64,000 nucleotides of DNA from Nitrosomonas sp. (GTDB lineage Bacteria > Pseudomonadota > Gammaproteobacteria > Burkholderiales > Nitrosomonadaceae). The first letter of the stretch is position 1; each line of letters begins with the position of its first letter. The DNA is taken from assembly GCA_024281675.1 (NCBI GenBank), contig JAMXAG010000004.1:62001-126000 (forward strand), read 5' to 3'. The position numbers and the translations under genes were made by a program. Of this stretch, positions 18,252-28,157 are shown piece by piece. A model generated the notes under the pieces. The model had not been told where the DNA came from. It saw only the letters and a program-made list of their open reading frames with translations, and did no database searches.

Positions 18252-19007
18252 ATGAAACTTGTTTATTCCTTATTTTTCCCGCCATTTCTGTTATGCATGC
18301 TATTTTTTACTCATTCGGTACATGCACAATACTGGTGGAATGCGAGCCGAGAACCCGCCGGGTTGGCTCCCAATCCCACTACCACACCGGAAGCAATCAT
18401 TCAGGTGTATGGTGCACGTACGTTCAGTTGGCGAGGATACTTTGGGATTCACACTTGGATTGCCGTAAAACCAACGCAAGCAAAAACCTACACCGTGTAT
18501 GAAGTGATTGGTTGGTTACAACGCCGAAAACTGTCAGTGGTATCGATCCATCAAAATGCCCCTGATCGACACTGGTATGGTAATTTACCAGAAATTTTGT
18601 TGGAAAAACGCGGCGGCGGCGTTGATGCAATGATTAAAAAAATCGACCAGGCCGCACGCACTTATCCTTATTCCGATAGCTATACCATTTGGCCAGGTCC
18701 CAATTCCAATACCTTTATCGCTTGGATTTCTCGGGCAGTTCCCGAACTTCAATTGGATTTACCGCCGACCGCGATCGGCAAAGATTATCTCAACCCATGG
18801 TTCTTCTCACGTGCCCCAAGCGGCAGCGGTTATCAGTTTTCGTTATTTGGACTACTCGGTATACTGGTCAGCCCCATAGAAGGCTTTGAGTTGAATTTTC
18901 TGGGACTGACTTTTGGTTTTGATCTTGATCCTCTTGCCATCAAGCTTCCTGTGATCGGTCGTAAAAACTTTTCGCCTCCCGCTTCTTCACTTTACGCACT
19001 GGATTGA
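18252..19007 (+). CDS. DUF3750 exported protein
   Basis: The N-terminus is a signal peptide or anchor (LFFPPFLLCMLFFTHSVHA). The following region matches DUF3750: VYGARTFSWRGYFGIHTWIAVKP, VYEVIGWLQRR, then YSDSYTIWPGPNSNTFIAWI. The family has no proven function, though the conserved His, Asn and Trp residues suggest a catalytic or ligand-binding fold. It begins 67 bases after the second GTPase and probably shares its transcript. The 251-residue length is in the family range. Confidence 0.78.
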   Translation: MKLVYSLFFPPFLLCMLFFTHSVHAQYWWNASREPAGLAPNPTTTPEAIIQVYGARTFSWRGYFGIHTWIAVKPTQAKTYTVYEVIGWLQRRKLSVVSIHQNAPDRHWYGNLPEILLEKRGGGVDAMIKKIDQAARTYPYSDSYTIWPGPNSNTFIAWISRAVPELQLDLPPTAIGKDYLNPWFFSRAPSGSGYQFSLFGLLGILVSPIEGFELNFLGLTFGFDLDPLAIKLPVIGRKNFSPPASSLYALD

Positions 19008-19143
19008 TAAAAATACCACTGGATTTAATTGATAACTATTCCTATTCATACTATAGTGATTGACAAACTTATTACCAAACCAAACGACAAATAGGCTATT
19101 TTTAACAAAACCATTTAATTTACTCATCATTTCGAATTCTTTT

Positions 19144-20154
19144 ATGTTTAAACTCAATATGAACCGTTTTATCCTCGCTTTACTCTGTTTCTTTACGTGG
19201 TCCGTACAGTCGACACAGGCACAGGAAGTCGTCGTTTATTCTGCCCGCATCGAACAACTGATCAAACCGATGTTTGATGCATTCACCAAAGAAACTGGTA
19301 TCAAAGTAAAATACACCACAGACAATGAAGGCGCTCTGCTCGCCAAACTTGAAGCGGAAGGCAAAAATACACCTGCAGATATGCTGGTAACTTCCGATGC
19401 TGGAAATCTTTGGGCGGCTGCTCAAGCGGAGCTACTGAAACCCATCAAATCCAGCGTCCTTGCGCACAACATTCCTGCTCATCTGCGCGATCCGCAAAAT
19501 CAATGGTTCGGCTTATCGATTCGTGCCAGGACCCTGGTTTACAACACAAAAAAAGTCAAACCAGAAGAACTTTCATCCTATGAAAACCTGGCTGATCCCA
19601 AATGGAAAAATCGGTTATGCTTGCGTTCATCCAAAAAAGTTTATAACCAATCATTAGTCGCGATGATGATTGCGGAACATGGCGAAGCCAGAACAGAGGA
19701 AATCGTCAAAGGCTGGGTCGCCAATCTAGCGACGGATCCGCTCTCGGATGACACCAAAGCATTGGAATATGTCGCTGCGGGAAAATGCGATGTGACCTTA
19801 GTAAATACCTATTATTTCGGTCGTTTGATGAAAAAAGACCCGAATCTACCTCTAGCAATTTTCTGGCCCAATCAGGATAAAAACGGTGTTCACGTAAACG
19901 TTTCGGGCGCAGGCATCACTCGTTACAGCCGTAATGAGCAAGCTGCGGTCAAGTTGCTTGAATTCTTATCCTCTGAGAAAGCCCAAAATCTATTTGCTGA
20001 TGTGAACATGGAATATCCAGTAAATCCCGCCATTGATGCCGATCCATTTGTCGAAAGTTGGGGTGAGTTTAAACAAAACCCAATGAATTTGGTAAAAGCA
20101 GGCGAGCTGCAAACAACCGCAGTAAAACTCATGGATCGTGTCGGATACCGGTGA
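19144..20154 (+). CDS. Fe(III) ABC transporter, periplasmic iron-binding protein
   Basis: This is a class I solute-binding protein of the FbpA/FutA/Idi group that captures ferric iron in the periplasm. A signal peptide (ILALLCFFTWSVQSTQA) is followed by EVVVYSARIEQLIKPMFDAF. The paired tyrosines of the iron site lie in NTYYFGRLM. The frame is open from an ATG at 19060, but the ATG at 19144 (or 19159) gives a clean signal peptide. The permease and ATPase genes follow on the same strand. A poor Fur-like sequence lies near 19030 but is not convincing. Confidence 0.9.
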   Translation: MFKLNMNRFILALLCFFTWSVQSTQAQEVVVYSARIEQLIKPMFDAFTKETGIKVKYTTDNEGALLAKLEAEGKNTPADMLVTSDAGNLWAAAQAELLKPIKSSVLAHNIPAHLRDPQNQWFGLSIRARTLVYNTKKVKPEELSSYENLADPKWKNRLCLRSSKKVYNQSLVAMMIAEHGEARTEEIVKGWVANLATDPLSDDTKALEYVAAGKCDVTLVNTYYFGRLMKKDPNLPLAIFWPNQDKNGVHVNVSGAGITRYSRNEQAAVKLLEFLSSEKAQNLFADVNMEYPVNPAIDADPFVESWGEFKQNPMNLVKAGELQTTAVKLMDRVGYR

Positions 20155-20243
20155 TGCGCGAATGTAACATGAAGCGCTGCCAAGAGTGATGCTAATAGCT
20201 CGCTTCATGTTTTCTTGTTTTATCTTTTAATCTTTGCGGTACG

Positions 20244-21842
20244 ATGCTTGTCTGGCGTTTAATTCCTTTTCTAGCTGCAATATTAGTGTTGGCGCCTGTT
20301 GGTGTAGTCGTTTCATCGCTACTCGCCCCAACCAGCGATATTTGGCAACATTTAATCGCAACATCGCTGCCACTTTTATTACACAATACTTTTTGGCTTG
20401 CGTGCGGCGTTATCACTGGCACAGCGATATTAGGTACCAGTTTGGCTTGGATAACCGCGGTATATGACTTTCCTGGGCGTGGCTTTTTCTCTTGGGCACT
20501 ATTGCTGCCTATGGCTATGCCAGCGTATGTTACTGCGTTTGTTGCATTAGGCTTGTTCGATTTTACCGGTCCTATCCAAACCACGTTACGCACCGCACTC
20601 GACAGTGATTTATCTTGGTTTCCCGAGATACGCGGTCGCATGGGGGTTATCGCCGTAATGTCCTTGGCCTTTTACCCTTATGTATACCTACTTGCGCGCA
20701 ATGCATTTTTGACGCAAGGCAAGCGTTCACTGGAAGTCGCTCAATCGTTAGGCCTTAACCGAACACAAGGATTCCTTCGTGTCGCATTGCCGATGGCCCG
20801 TCCTTGGATTGCCGGCGGCCTGATGCTGGTACTCATGGAAACATTAGCAGACTTCGGCACAGTCGCTGTTTTTAACTACAATACCTTTACCACCGCGATT
20901 TACAAAGCCTGGTTTAATATGTTCTCCCTGCAAGCGGCTTCGCAACTGGCTTCATTATTGATCATCGTCATTTTTATTGTGATCGTGATCGAACAGCGCT
21001 TGCGCTTGCGCATGCGTTACGCGGAAACAAAAGTGAGCGGCCGAGCGCAGCGCATTCAACTATCCGGATGGCAAAATGTACTCGCTATAGGTTTCATAAT
21101 ATGCATTTTAATCTTGGCATTTGCATTGCCTGTCGCACAGCTTGCACTCTGGTCTATCGAAGCTTTTTCACAAGATTTTGATGGCGCGCGTTATTTAGGA
21201 TTTCTGTCGCATTCAATATTCCTATCCAGTTTAGCTGCCGTGCTCACTTGCTCGGTAGTAACCCTGATGATTTATAGCGTGCGTCGTCACCCGGATATTA
21301 CTACACGCAATGCTGTTCGCATTGCAACAATTGGCTATGCACTGCCGGGTACTGTCCTAGCCATCGGTGTTTACGTACCCTTGACATGGCTGGATGGCCA
21401 ATTGTCGGCAGGATTGGCACAATGGTTTCAGATAGAAATCGGGCCGATCATTCAAGGTACCATTATTTTAATGTTGATCGCCTACCTAATACGCTTCATG
21501 GCTGTGAGTCACTATGCCATTGACAGTGCAATGCGCCGAATAACGACCAGTATTGATGAAGCGGCCATGAGCCTTGGATTGAACGGATGGTCGATTATTG
21601 GCAAAGTGCACATACCTATACTCAAATCGGGCTTATTTACCGCGATGACCTTGGTATTTGTCGATGTCATGAAAGAAATGCCAATTACACTGATGACACG
21701 GCCTTTTGGTTGGGATACCCTCGCAGTACGTATCTATCAAATGACTTCCGAAGGACAATGGGAGCAAGCTGCAATTCCTGCTTTGACGCTGGTATTGGCG
21801 GGTTTGATACCTATTTTCCTATTCATGCGCCAAACTGAGTAA
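20244..21842 (+). CDS. Fe(III) ABC transporter permease, FbpB type
   Basis: The 532-residue protein fuses two BPD-type permease halves with about twelve membrane helices. Each half has an EAA loop that contacts the ATPase: EVAQSLGLNRTQGFLRVALP and EAAMSLGLNGWSIIGKVHIP. This duplicated form is typical of ferric-iron importers (FbpB/SfuB). It sits between the binding protein and the ATPase genes and ends six bases before the latter. The inner-membrane location and iron substrate follow from family and neighbours. Confidence 0.92.
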   Translation: MLVWRLIPFLAAILVLAPVGVVVSSLLAPTSDIWQHLIATSLPLLLHNTFWLACGVITGTAILGTSLAWITAVYDFPGRGFFSWALLLPMAMPAYVTAFVALGLFDFTGPIQTTLRTALDSDLSWFPEIRGRMGVIAVMSLAFYPYVYLLARNAFLTQGKRSLEVAQSLGLNRTQGFLRVALPMARPWIAGGLMLVLMETLADFGTVAVFNYNTFTTAIYKAWFNMFSLQAASQLASLLIIVIFIVIVIEQRLRLRMRYAETKVSGRAQRIQLSGWQNVLAIGFIICILILAFALPVAQLALWSIEAFSQDFDGARYLGFLSHSIFLSSLAAVLTCSVVTLMIYSVRRHPDITTRNAVRIATIGYALPGTVLAIGVYVPLTWLDGQLSAGLAQWFQIEIGPIIQGTIILMLIAYLIRFMAVSHYAIDSAMRRITTSIDEAAMSLGLNGWSIIGKVHIPILKSGLFTAMTLVFVDVMKEMPITLMTRPFGWDTLAVRIYQMTSEGQWEQAAIPALTLVLAGLIPIFLFMRQTE

Positions 21843-21848
21843 TCAACA

Positions 21849-22913
21849 ATGAGTCATCCATTTTTACAGCTTAGTATGATTCAGCAAACATATGGAGATC
21901 GTATTGTCGTAGATGCGCTGACACTGACACTCGAGCAAGGAGCAATCGGTTGTTTATTGGGCCCGAGTGGATGTGGAAAAACCACCGTGTTGCGGTGCAT
22001 TGCTGGCTTTGAGAAAATCACCGCCGGTGAAATTCGACTGGATGGCATTTTACTGTGCAGCGCACATCACTTTGTCCCTCCCGAACAAAGACACATCGGT
22101 ATGGTTTTCCAAGACTATGCTTTATTTCCTCATCTCAGTGTTGCGGATAATATCCGCTTCGGTTTGAATCATTTGAACAAAATCGAGAAACAACAACGTG
22201 TACATGAATTACTCGATACCATGCACTTGACGGACTCGGTCAACAAATTTCCACATGAACTATCAGGTGGACAGCAACAACGCGTTGCTTTAGCGCGCGC
22301 ACTCGCCCCTAGACCGAAACTATTATTACTTGATGAACCATTCTCGAATTTGGATGTAAATTTACGTGAACGTCTTAGCATGGAAGTGCGCGATATTCTT
22401 AAACAACAACACATTACCGCCATTCTAGTCACCCACGATCAAACCGAAGCATTTACGATCGCCGATCAAATCGGAGTCATGTACCAAGGTGCCATTCAAC
22501 AATGGGGTACTGCGGATAATCTCTATCACCACCCTATCAATCGCTTTGTAGCACATTTTATTGGACAAGGCGCTCTATTGCCCGGGATTATGCAGGATTC
22601 TCATCATGTAGAAACCGAGCTGGGTGTTTTACCTGCCGCATTAACGTCACAAGAAACTAATACGAACACTCACGCCGTCGACGTTTTTTTGCGCCCCTCT
22701 GATATTGAATTCGACGAAGCCAGTAATACATACGCAACAATAACCCACAAAGCTTTCCTGGGCGCAGAAATCCTCTATACTGTTCGTTTAGACAGCGGCG
22801 TAACATTACTTTTGCTCGCTTCCAGCTCCGTCAATAGAACCATAGGAAATCGCACCGGAATTAGGTTACGTTCCTATCATCCTAAAAAAGCTATCATTTT
22901 CAGTCACCCATAA
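21849..22913 (+). CDS. Fe(III) ABC transporter ATP-binding protein, FbpC type
   Basis: The ATPase has Walker A GPSGCGKT at 38-45, a Q-loop in GMVFQDYALFPHLSV, signature LSGGQQQRVALARAL and Walker B LLLLDEPFSNLD. A C-terminal TOBE-like regulatory domain follows (VFLRPSDIEFD onward), common in FbpC/PotA/CysA ATPases. It completes the three-gene iron importer and begins six bases after the permease stop. Confidence 0.93.
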   Translation: MSHPFLQLSMIQQTYGDRIVVDALTLTLEQGAIGCLLGPSGCGKTTVLRCIAGFEKITAGEIRLDGILLCSAHHFVPPEQRHIGMVFQDYALFPHLSVADNIRFGLNHLNKIEKQQRVHELLDTMHLTDSVNKFPHELSGGQQQRVALARALAPRPKLLLLDEPFSNLDVNLRERLSMEVRDILKQQHITAILVTHDQTEAFTIADQIGVMYQGAIQQWGTADNLYHHPINRFVAHFIGQGALLPGIMQDSHHVETELGVLPAALTSQETNTNTHAVDVFLRPSDIEFDEASNTYATITHKAFLGAEILYTVRLDSGVTLLLLASSSVNRTIGNRTGIRLRSYHPKKAIIFSHP

Positions 22914-23098
22914 TCGCCATCATTTTTTAGATTTGATGCTTCACATTTGACCGTTTTTTCTATAGCATAGCAAAATAAGTTGTTTTACAACCTTTCAATA
23001 AATTTAATCCCAAACTTCAATCAGCTAATTGATATCCCGATTTTCAACGATAGTATTGGGTTTGTGCTTTTACAATCACTTATTTTACAGAGGACTAT

Positions 23099-23425
23099 AT
23101 GAGTCAGCATATTCATCATGTTACGGATGCTAATTTTGATGCAGAAGTTTTACAATCAGCCACGCCTGTTTTAGTAGATTACTGGGCAGAGTGGTGCGGC
23201 CCTTGTAAAATGATTGCGCCGGTACTGGATGAGGTCGCGAATGAATACGGAGACAAACTAAAAGTGGTCAAACTCAACATTGATGAAAATCAGTCTACGC
23301 CCCCTAAATATGGCATTCGCGGCATTCCTACTTTGATGTTATTCAAAAATGGCAATATCGAAGCAACAAAAGTCGGCGCTTTATCGAAATCACAACTTAC
23401 TGCATTTATTGACAGCCACATCTAA
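23099..23425 (+). CDS. trxA: Thioredoxin 1
   Basis: Thioredoxin reduces disulfides in cytoplasmic proteins. The 108-residue protein has the active site WCGPCK with cysteines 33 and 36, the cis-proline segment [11 protein letters not shown], and no signal peptide. It lies 143 bases upstream of rho on the same strand, the trxA-rho order also known from E. coli. A ribosome-binding site AGAGG precedes the ATG. Confidence 0.97.
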   Translation: MSQHIHHVTDANFDAEVLQSATPVLVDYWAEWCGPCKMIAPVLDEVANEYGDKLKVVKLNIDENQSTPPKYGIRGIPTLMLFKNGNIEATKVGALSKSQLTAFIDSHI

Positions 23426-23568
23426 ACCGATTAGTCTTACGCGCCTATGGATGTGAGTCATGTGGGATTCTTTCTTAGCCACATTATCCACTTGAGCAAT
23501 TCCACCTGTAACCTTTTCCTTCCCTATTTTCATCGTTCATTTGATTATCCTTTATCACGAGTACCCTC

Positions 23569-24828
23569 ATGCGCTTATCTGATTTAAAAAATCTTCATGT
23601 TACCGAGTTAGTCAAAATGGCCGTCGAATATGAAATTGATGGCGCCAATCGAATGCGCAAACAGGATTTGATTTTTGCCCTGTTAAAGAATCAAGCTCGA
23701 AAGGGCGAAACCATTTATGGACATGGAACGCTAGAGGTATTACAAGATGGCTTTGGCTTTTTACGATCCCCTGATACATCTTATTTGGCTGGTCCAGATG
23801 ATATTTATATTTCACCCAGTCAAATTCGGCGCTTCAACCTACATACGGGCGATTCGATTGATGGAGAAATTCGTCCCCCTAAGGATGGCGAACGATACTT
23901 TGCATTAGTTAAAGTTGACAAGGTCAATAACGAACCACCAGAAAACTCCAAGCAAAAGATTTTATTCGAGAATCTTACCCCTCTATTCCCCAATGAGCGC
24001 CTTATATTAGAACGTGATATTAAAGCCGAAGAAAACATAACCGGTCGCATCATTGATTTAATTGCACCTATTGGAAAAGGACAACGTGGCTTATTGGTAG
24101 CCAGCCCCAAGTCAGGTAAAACCGTGATGCTGCAGCACATTGCTCATTCCATCGAAGCAAATTATCCCGACGTTATTTTGATAGTTTTACTTATCGACGA
24201 ACGTCCTGAGGAAGTAACTGAAATGACTCGTTCGGTGCGTGGCGAGGTGATCTCCTCTACTTTTGACGAAGCCGCAACGCGTCACGTACAAGTAGCCGAT
24301 ATGGTCATTGAAAAAGCAAAGCGCTTGGTTGAGCATAAAAAAGATGTAGTCATATTGCTTGATTCTATTACACGATTGGCGCGTGCCTATAATACGGTGG
24401 TTCCTGCTTCAGGCAAGGTACTAACTGGCGGTGTCGATGCCAGCGCGTTACAACGTCCGAAACGTTTTTTCGGTGCGGCAAGAAATATCGAGGAAGGCGG
24501 ATCTTTAACGATTATCGCAACTGCTTTGATTGATACCGGATCACGTATGGATGACGTTATTTATGAGGAATTTAAGGGTACCGGCAATATGGAGATCCAT
24601 TTGGATCGACGCATGGCAGAAAAACGCATTTATCCGGCCATCAACGTCAATCGTTCAGGAACCCGTCGTGAAGAACTCCTCATATCCGCTGAGATTTTAC
24701 AAAAAATTTGGGTTTTGCGTAAATTGCTCCATCCAATGGATGACATGGATGCTATGGCTTTTCTACTCGACAAAGTCAAAGGAACGAAAAACAATTCTGA
24801 TTTTTTTGATTCGATGAAACGAGTTTAA
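23569..24828 (+). CDS. rho: Transcription termination factor Rho
   Basis: Rho is a hexameric RNA helicase that ends untranslated transcripts. The 419-residue protein has the N-terminal Rho_N domain, the RNA-binding cold-shock-like domain ([19 protein letters not shown]) and the ATPase with P-loop SPKSGKT at 179-185. Walker B ([17 protein letters not shown]) and the Q/R loops ([19 protein letters not shown]) also match. The usual P-loop start AxPKAGKT is SPKSGKT here. A Rho-binding antiterminator gene lies 18 kb away at 42685. Confidence 0.98.
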   Translation: MRLSDLKNLHVTELVKMAVEYEIDGANRMRKQDLIFALLKNQARKGETIYGHGTLEVLQDGFGFLRSPDTSYLAGPDDIYISPSQIRRFNLHTGDSIDGEIRPPKDGERYFALVKVDKVNNEPPENSKQKILFENLTPLFPNERLILERDIKAEENITGRIIDLIAPIGKGQRGLLVASPKSGKTVMLQHIAHSIEANYPDVILIVLLIDERPEEVTEMTRSVRGEVISSTFDEAATRHVQVADMVIEKAKRLVEHKKDVVILLDSITRLARAYNTVVPASGKVLTGGVDASALQRPKRFFGAARNIEEGGSLTIIATALIDTGSRMDDVIYEEFKGTGNMEIHLDRRMAEKRIYPAINVNRSGTRREELLISAEILQKIWVLRKLLHPMDDMDAMAFLLDKVKGTKNNSDFFDSMKRV

Positions 24829-24833
24829 ATTTT

Positions 24834-24854
24834 ATAGCCTTTAAGGAAAGCTAT
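24834..24854. terminator. Hairpin between rho and the glycosyltransferase gene
   Basis: ATAGCCTTT faces AAAGCTAT with a four-base loop and one bulge, six bases after the rho stop. It lies between convergent genes and may serve both, though the T-run is poor. Confidence 0.45.
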
Positions 24855-25721
24855 TCATTTCTTCTCTTGTGTTCGATCAAGAATATCGCTTGCGAAACGA
24901 AAGTTTTTGGCGTCTTTTGCATTGCTACACTCAACGACCAACTCTTGACGAGAGCAATAACAATTGATCAATCCTTTCTCATTCAATTGGCTGATCATAT
25001 CATCAGCACTCATATGAATGGGAATAGTCAATCCAAGTAACTTTTTAGCTCCATTTTTAGTCAAGAAATAAGCTGTAAGTCCCCAGAAACGCCCTACAAA
25101 TTTCGACACATACGGATTGATGTGTCGTATTTTATTTTTTCTATGGTTAATGAAAAAAATATCCGCATCTTCTGGAATATAGTGGGTGAATTTTTGTAAC
25201 GTAGCCGTATCGCATTGAATCAATGCATCGTCTTCAAGAATAAAAGTGATTTTATTGACTGAATTGGCTGCTTTCTCCCAAAGTGCATGATGGGAAAGAT
25301 ATACCCCTATTTGTGCTAAAGAAAGGGGATTTCCAGAACCGAGGTCCTTATTATCGGGTGAAAGAATACCTTGCTTCATGAGATCTTCTATATCAATAGT
25401 CGCACCATCAACCGCAGGAAACATTTTCAAATTAAAATTTACATTATCAAACTGATCTTCAATAAATTTTTTCTTATCGGTCCTACGAAGAAGGTTGATG
25501 CAATACGTTTCAAAATGAATGTATTCACTCTGCCTGAATAATCTTTTTGTACTATCTTGCTGGAAAGAAAATAAAAAATAATCAACGGTTAATAACGCAG
25601 CAGAAAAAAAAGATTGAAGCGAGTCCTTTATATAAAAAAAAACCTTCCATAACATGGATTGACTACTCCAACGTGAACGAACAAATTTTCTTAGAAAGCC
25701 TGTAGTATGGTCGTTTTCCAT
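24855..25721 (-). CDS. Glycosyltransferase family 25 protein
   Basis: The protein matches GT25 enzymes, which add galactose or similar sugars to lipooligosaccharide. The conserved start YCINLLRRTDKKKFIEDQF, the LAQIGVYLSHHALWEKA block and the acidic FILEDDALI motif are all present. An N-terminal extension of about 70 residues with a hydrophobic stretch (FFSAALLTVDYFLFSF) precedes the domain and may tether it to the membrane. The frame opens with a TTG at 25742, but the ATG at 25721 is a better start. It lies at the edge of the second glycan region. Confidence 0.82.
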   Translation of the reverse strand: MENDHTTGFLRKFVRSRWSSQSMLWKVFFYIKDSLQSFFSAALLTVDYFLFSFQQDSTKRLFRQSEYIHFETYCINLLRRTDKKKFIEDQFDNVNFNLKMFPAVDGATIDIEDLMKQGILSPDNKDLGSGNPLSLAQIGVYLSHHALWEKAANSVNKITFILEDDALIQCDTATLQKFTHYIPEDADIFFINHRKNKIRHINPYVSKFVGRFWGLTAYFLTKNGAKKLLGLTIPIHMSADDMISQLNEKGLINCYCSRQELVVECSNAKDAKNFRFASDILDRTQEKK

Positions 25722-25934
25722 AAGAAACCCAATCAAAAGCAATTAATCGACTCAAATAATATTTTTGAAGTCTATCAAAACTCAAGTTTCTCATCACTCA
25801 AAGAAAAGCCCATTTTATTAGGCTATTCGATGATAAAAATAAATTTATCACTTACGGTACGCGCCTAATATTAGAAAACAATTTTAGAATCACTATCACA
25901 TTCCAGCCAATTTAATTTCCACCAACAAAAACTG

Positions 25935-25974
25935 AACAAGGATACATACTAAATTATATAGCAGTATCCTTGTT
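25935..25974 (-). terminator. Rho-independent terminator after the glycosidase-like gene
   Basis: AACAAGGATAC and GTATCCTTGTT form a perfect 11-base stem with an 18-base loop. On the minus strand it is followed by CAGTTTTTG. It lies 48 bases beyond the stop at 26022. Confidence 0.6.
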
Positions 25975-26021
25975 TATAAGGCAGAGATTCTAGTAAAAAA
26001 TATTATTAAATATACTTTTTG

Positions 26022-27161
26022 TTAGTTTGTTTTACAAGATGAAAATGCACTCGGGCAGTTCGAACGCAACCCTCCAGAGAGAGCGGTTGCCTGGGTTTTG
26101 AATCTTAAAAATTCAAGAATTTTGTCTTTATACTGTGGAAGCCTGGTCCAAAAAATATAATTAACATCTAATTCATTCTTGGCAAAATTATTCAGTTGAG
26201 CCATCGTCGGCACAAATCCTGTGTTGTCATGGCGGGTATTGAGGTAATTGGCGTGCTCAATTTGTACCATTAAAGGCAACACACCATTATTCTTACGATA
26301 ATAACTATAAATCCCTGTTGGATGGTTCACACCCGGGTCTTCCAAAAACACATCAGGACAACCTATTCCGGTATCGGATTGCTTGAATTTCCCAATCAAT
26401 TCCGATAATTGATCTCGCGGATAGTTCAGATAATGGAATGTCACAGTATTTGGAAACGCTACGCGAATTTTTTGATGAAGAATAGCCAAATTATCAAACC
26501 AGCCATTTTCTTGAGCATCCGTCATGCTTGGCAATGCATTTCCAAGAGCAGTTTCATTCATTGTAATGCCTTCAAAAAATGGATGCGAATTATAACGTTT
26601 CCCCATTGCAGTAAATAGCGCCGCCAAACGATCTCTAACTTTTGGATTCCAAAGCTTTACATTGCGCCCTTTAGGTGTTTTTGAGCCAGACTTCGCCCAA
26701 ACAAATTGACCCCCCTCGTATTCAGGTACTTTCATGTAATTAGGAACAACATTTCCATCAAGATCAAATGATTTTAACCCCACATGAACAAAAAGTCGTT
26801 TTTTCCGACTGGATAACTGAGCAAGAAGCTTATCAATCAACGCAAAGTTATAAACGCCTTTTGAGGGTTCTAGCTCCGGCCATGAAAAGCGCGCTTGCAC
26901 TCCTCGCAAGGCCGGTGTGCTTTGCAATTCGTCATAAACCATATTCATGTACGAATCAATCGATTTTTGCTTAGGCGTAAGTATATAATAGTGGCCAGGG
27001 TGCCATTTCATTGCACCTGCCGCATTTACTGTTCCCAAAGGAATTAAACTCATGCCTATGACAAAAGTTATCCCAAAAATTAAATTACAAGCTCGTTTGA
27101 TTTTAAGCGAGAATTTATCGTCTTGTGTATTATCCATTTCGTAGTTAAAGCATTTTTTCAT
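26022..27161 (-). CDS. Exported glycoside-hydrolase-like protein of unknown substrate
   Basis: A hydrophobic signal segment (LIFGITFVIGMSLIPLGTVNA, about residues 32-52) follows a polar start. The mature part looks like a TIM-barrel glycosidase: RGVQARFSWPELEPSKGVYNF resembles the family-42/5-like opening of the barrel. The stretch GITMNETALG could hold the acid/base Glu, and VQIEHANYL another acidic residue. I do not recognise an exact family. It is flanked by a glycosyltransferase and nucleotide-sugar genes, so a role in trimming a secreted polysaccharide is plausible. A ribosome-binding site AAGGAAC supports the start. Confidence 0.65.
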   Translation of the reverse strand: MKKCFNYEMDNTQDDKFSLKIKRACNLIFGITFVIGMSLIPLGTVNAAGAMKWHPGHYYILTPKQKSIDSYMNMVYDELQSTPALRGVQARFSWPELEPSKGVYNFALIDKLLAQLSSRKKRLFVHVGLKSFDLDGNVVPNYMKVPEYEGGQFVWAKSGSKTPKGRNVKLWNPKVRDRLAALFTAMGKRYNSHPFFEGITMNETALGNALPSMTDAQENGWFDNLAILHQKIRVAFPNTVTFHYLNYPRDQLSELIGKFKQSDTGIGCPDVFLEDPGVNHPTGIYSYYRKNNGVLPLMVQIEHANYLNTRHDNTGFVPTMAQLNNFAKNELDVNYIFWTRLPQYKDKILEFLRFKTQATALSGGLRSNCPSAFSSCKTN

Positions 27162-28157
27162 TAAAAGTTCCTTTTGTTATCTTGATTAAAATTCGATTAC
27201 CATTGGTTTTATTACTTGAATTTCGGCTTTGTAAAAACTTATAAACACTTACTAGACTGCTTCAAGCACTGATAAAAGAATCGTCTTGAATCACATTGAT
27301 TCGATCTTGCTATCCTCCAATTTTTCATTATGACGTTTTGAACAAATATTTCTTATTATCTGATTTACAATAAGAAATTCATAGGATCCTGCTCAATTAA
27401 AACAATTCCGCCCGACTCGCGATTTACTGCGTTTTTTAGGGCGTTAATGCAAAAATCACAAAATTCTAACTCAGAAGAAAACATGAAAATTTTTTCGTGT
27501 GATTATTTCCCCCTCCTAAAAATATACGTGGGAAAAAATACCATGTCAACCATTGTTTCATAAAATGACGCAAGTAAATAAACTATCCTGGCTTGTAGCG
27601 CATGATCTATCCGGCTTTACATGGAATCCGATGAGAATTTCAAATGAAACTGATGAAATGCTTATAGGAAATCAAAAGAATGAGATTTGAAGAAACATAT
27701 GGCAATTGCAAAAGTGACATGCGTAGCGAGGCATAACAACTATGTCGGTTTCAATAACATCAAGCTGCAGATTCCTGCAGATCAGCACGATGTTACTACG
27801 TGAAGGCAAAGGTGACTGCACTACGCCCTATAAGAGTGGCAAACTCCCAGTCTTACATGAGCTACGAAAAAAATATTAATCACAAGGATATTTTAATAAA
27901 ACTGATAACACATGCCAGTCGCCTCACCAACAAGAACTACCTTCATCTTTTCTGGGATCGTTAAGTATGCTAGAGTACAAGAGTTCCATCTCATTTAGTT
28001 CAAATTAAGTATCTTTTTTACAAGCTTATTTCCGAATAATTACTGTTATTGCTCAAATCCTCATGGATAAATATCATGAGTAAGTAACTATTTAATTGAT
28101 ATCTGTTTTGGATACCAATACTCGCCAAACTTGTTTATCAACAACTTAAGAATATCT
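27162..28157. other. Gene-poor 1-kb region with transposase debris
   Basis: No full gene is present between the glycosidase-like gene and the nucleotide-sugar dehydrogenase. A transposase remnant lies at 27707-27880 (separate entry). A 41-codon open frame at 27565-27690 starts MTQVNKLSWLVAHDLSG but matches nothing I know. The rest is AT-rich and must contain promoters for both divergent neighbours. Confidence 0.6.
27707..27880 (+). pseudogene. C-terminal remnant of a transposase (ISNCY-like)
   Basis: Translating with two frame changes gives CVARHNNYVGFNNIKLQIP, then YYVKAKVTALR, then SGKLPVLHELRKKY and a stop. This follows the C-terminal end of a transposase group with the pattern VR-NxVxFxxLxLQIPxxxHR-HYVKAxVxVxxYPDGxLAVFHGPRxLxxY. 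The frameshifts and loss of the rest of the gene show it is dead. The family name is from memory and less certain than the homology. Confidence 0.65.

Noticed and set aside
19030..19048. A possible Fur box before the Fe(III) importer
   Set aside because: Only about 10 of 19 positions match the consensus, which is near chance in AT-rich DNA.
20192..20641. A 149-codon frame opposite the iron permease gene
   Set aside because: No recognisable domain, and it lies wholly antisense to a conserved permease.
22940..22985. A TTGACC sequence as promoter of trxA
   Set aside because: No acceptable -10 box occurs at the right spacing.
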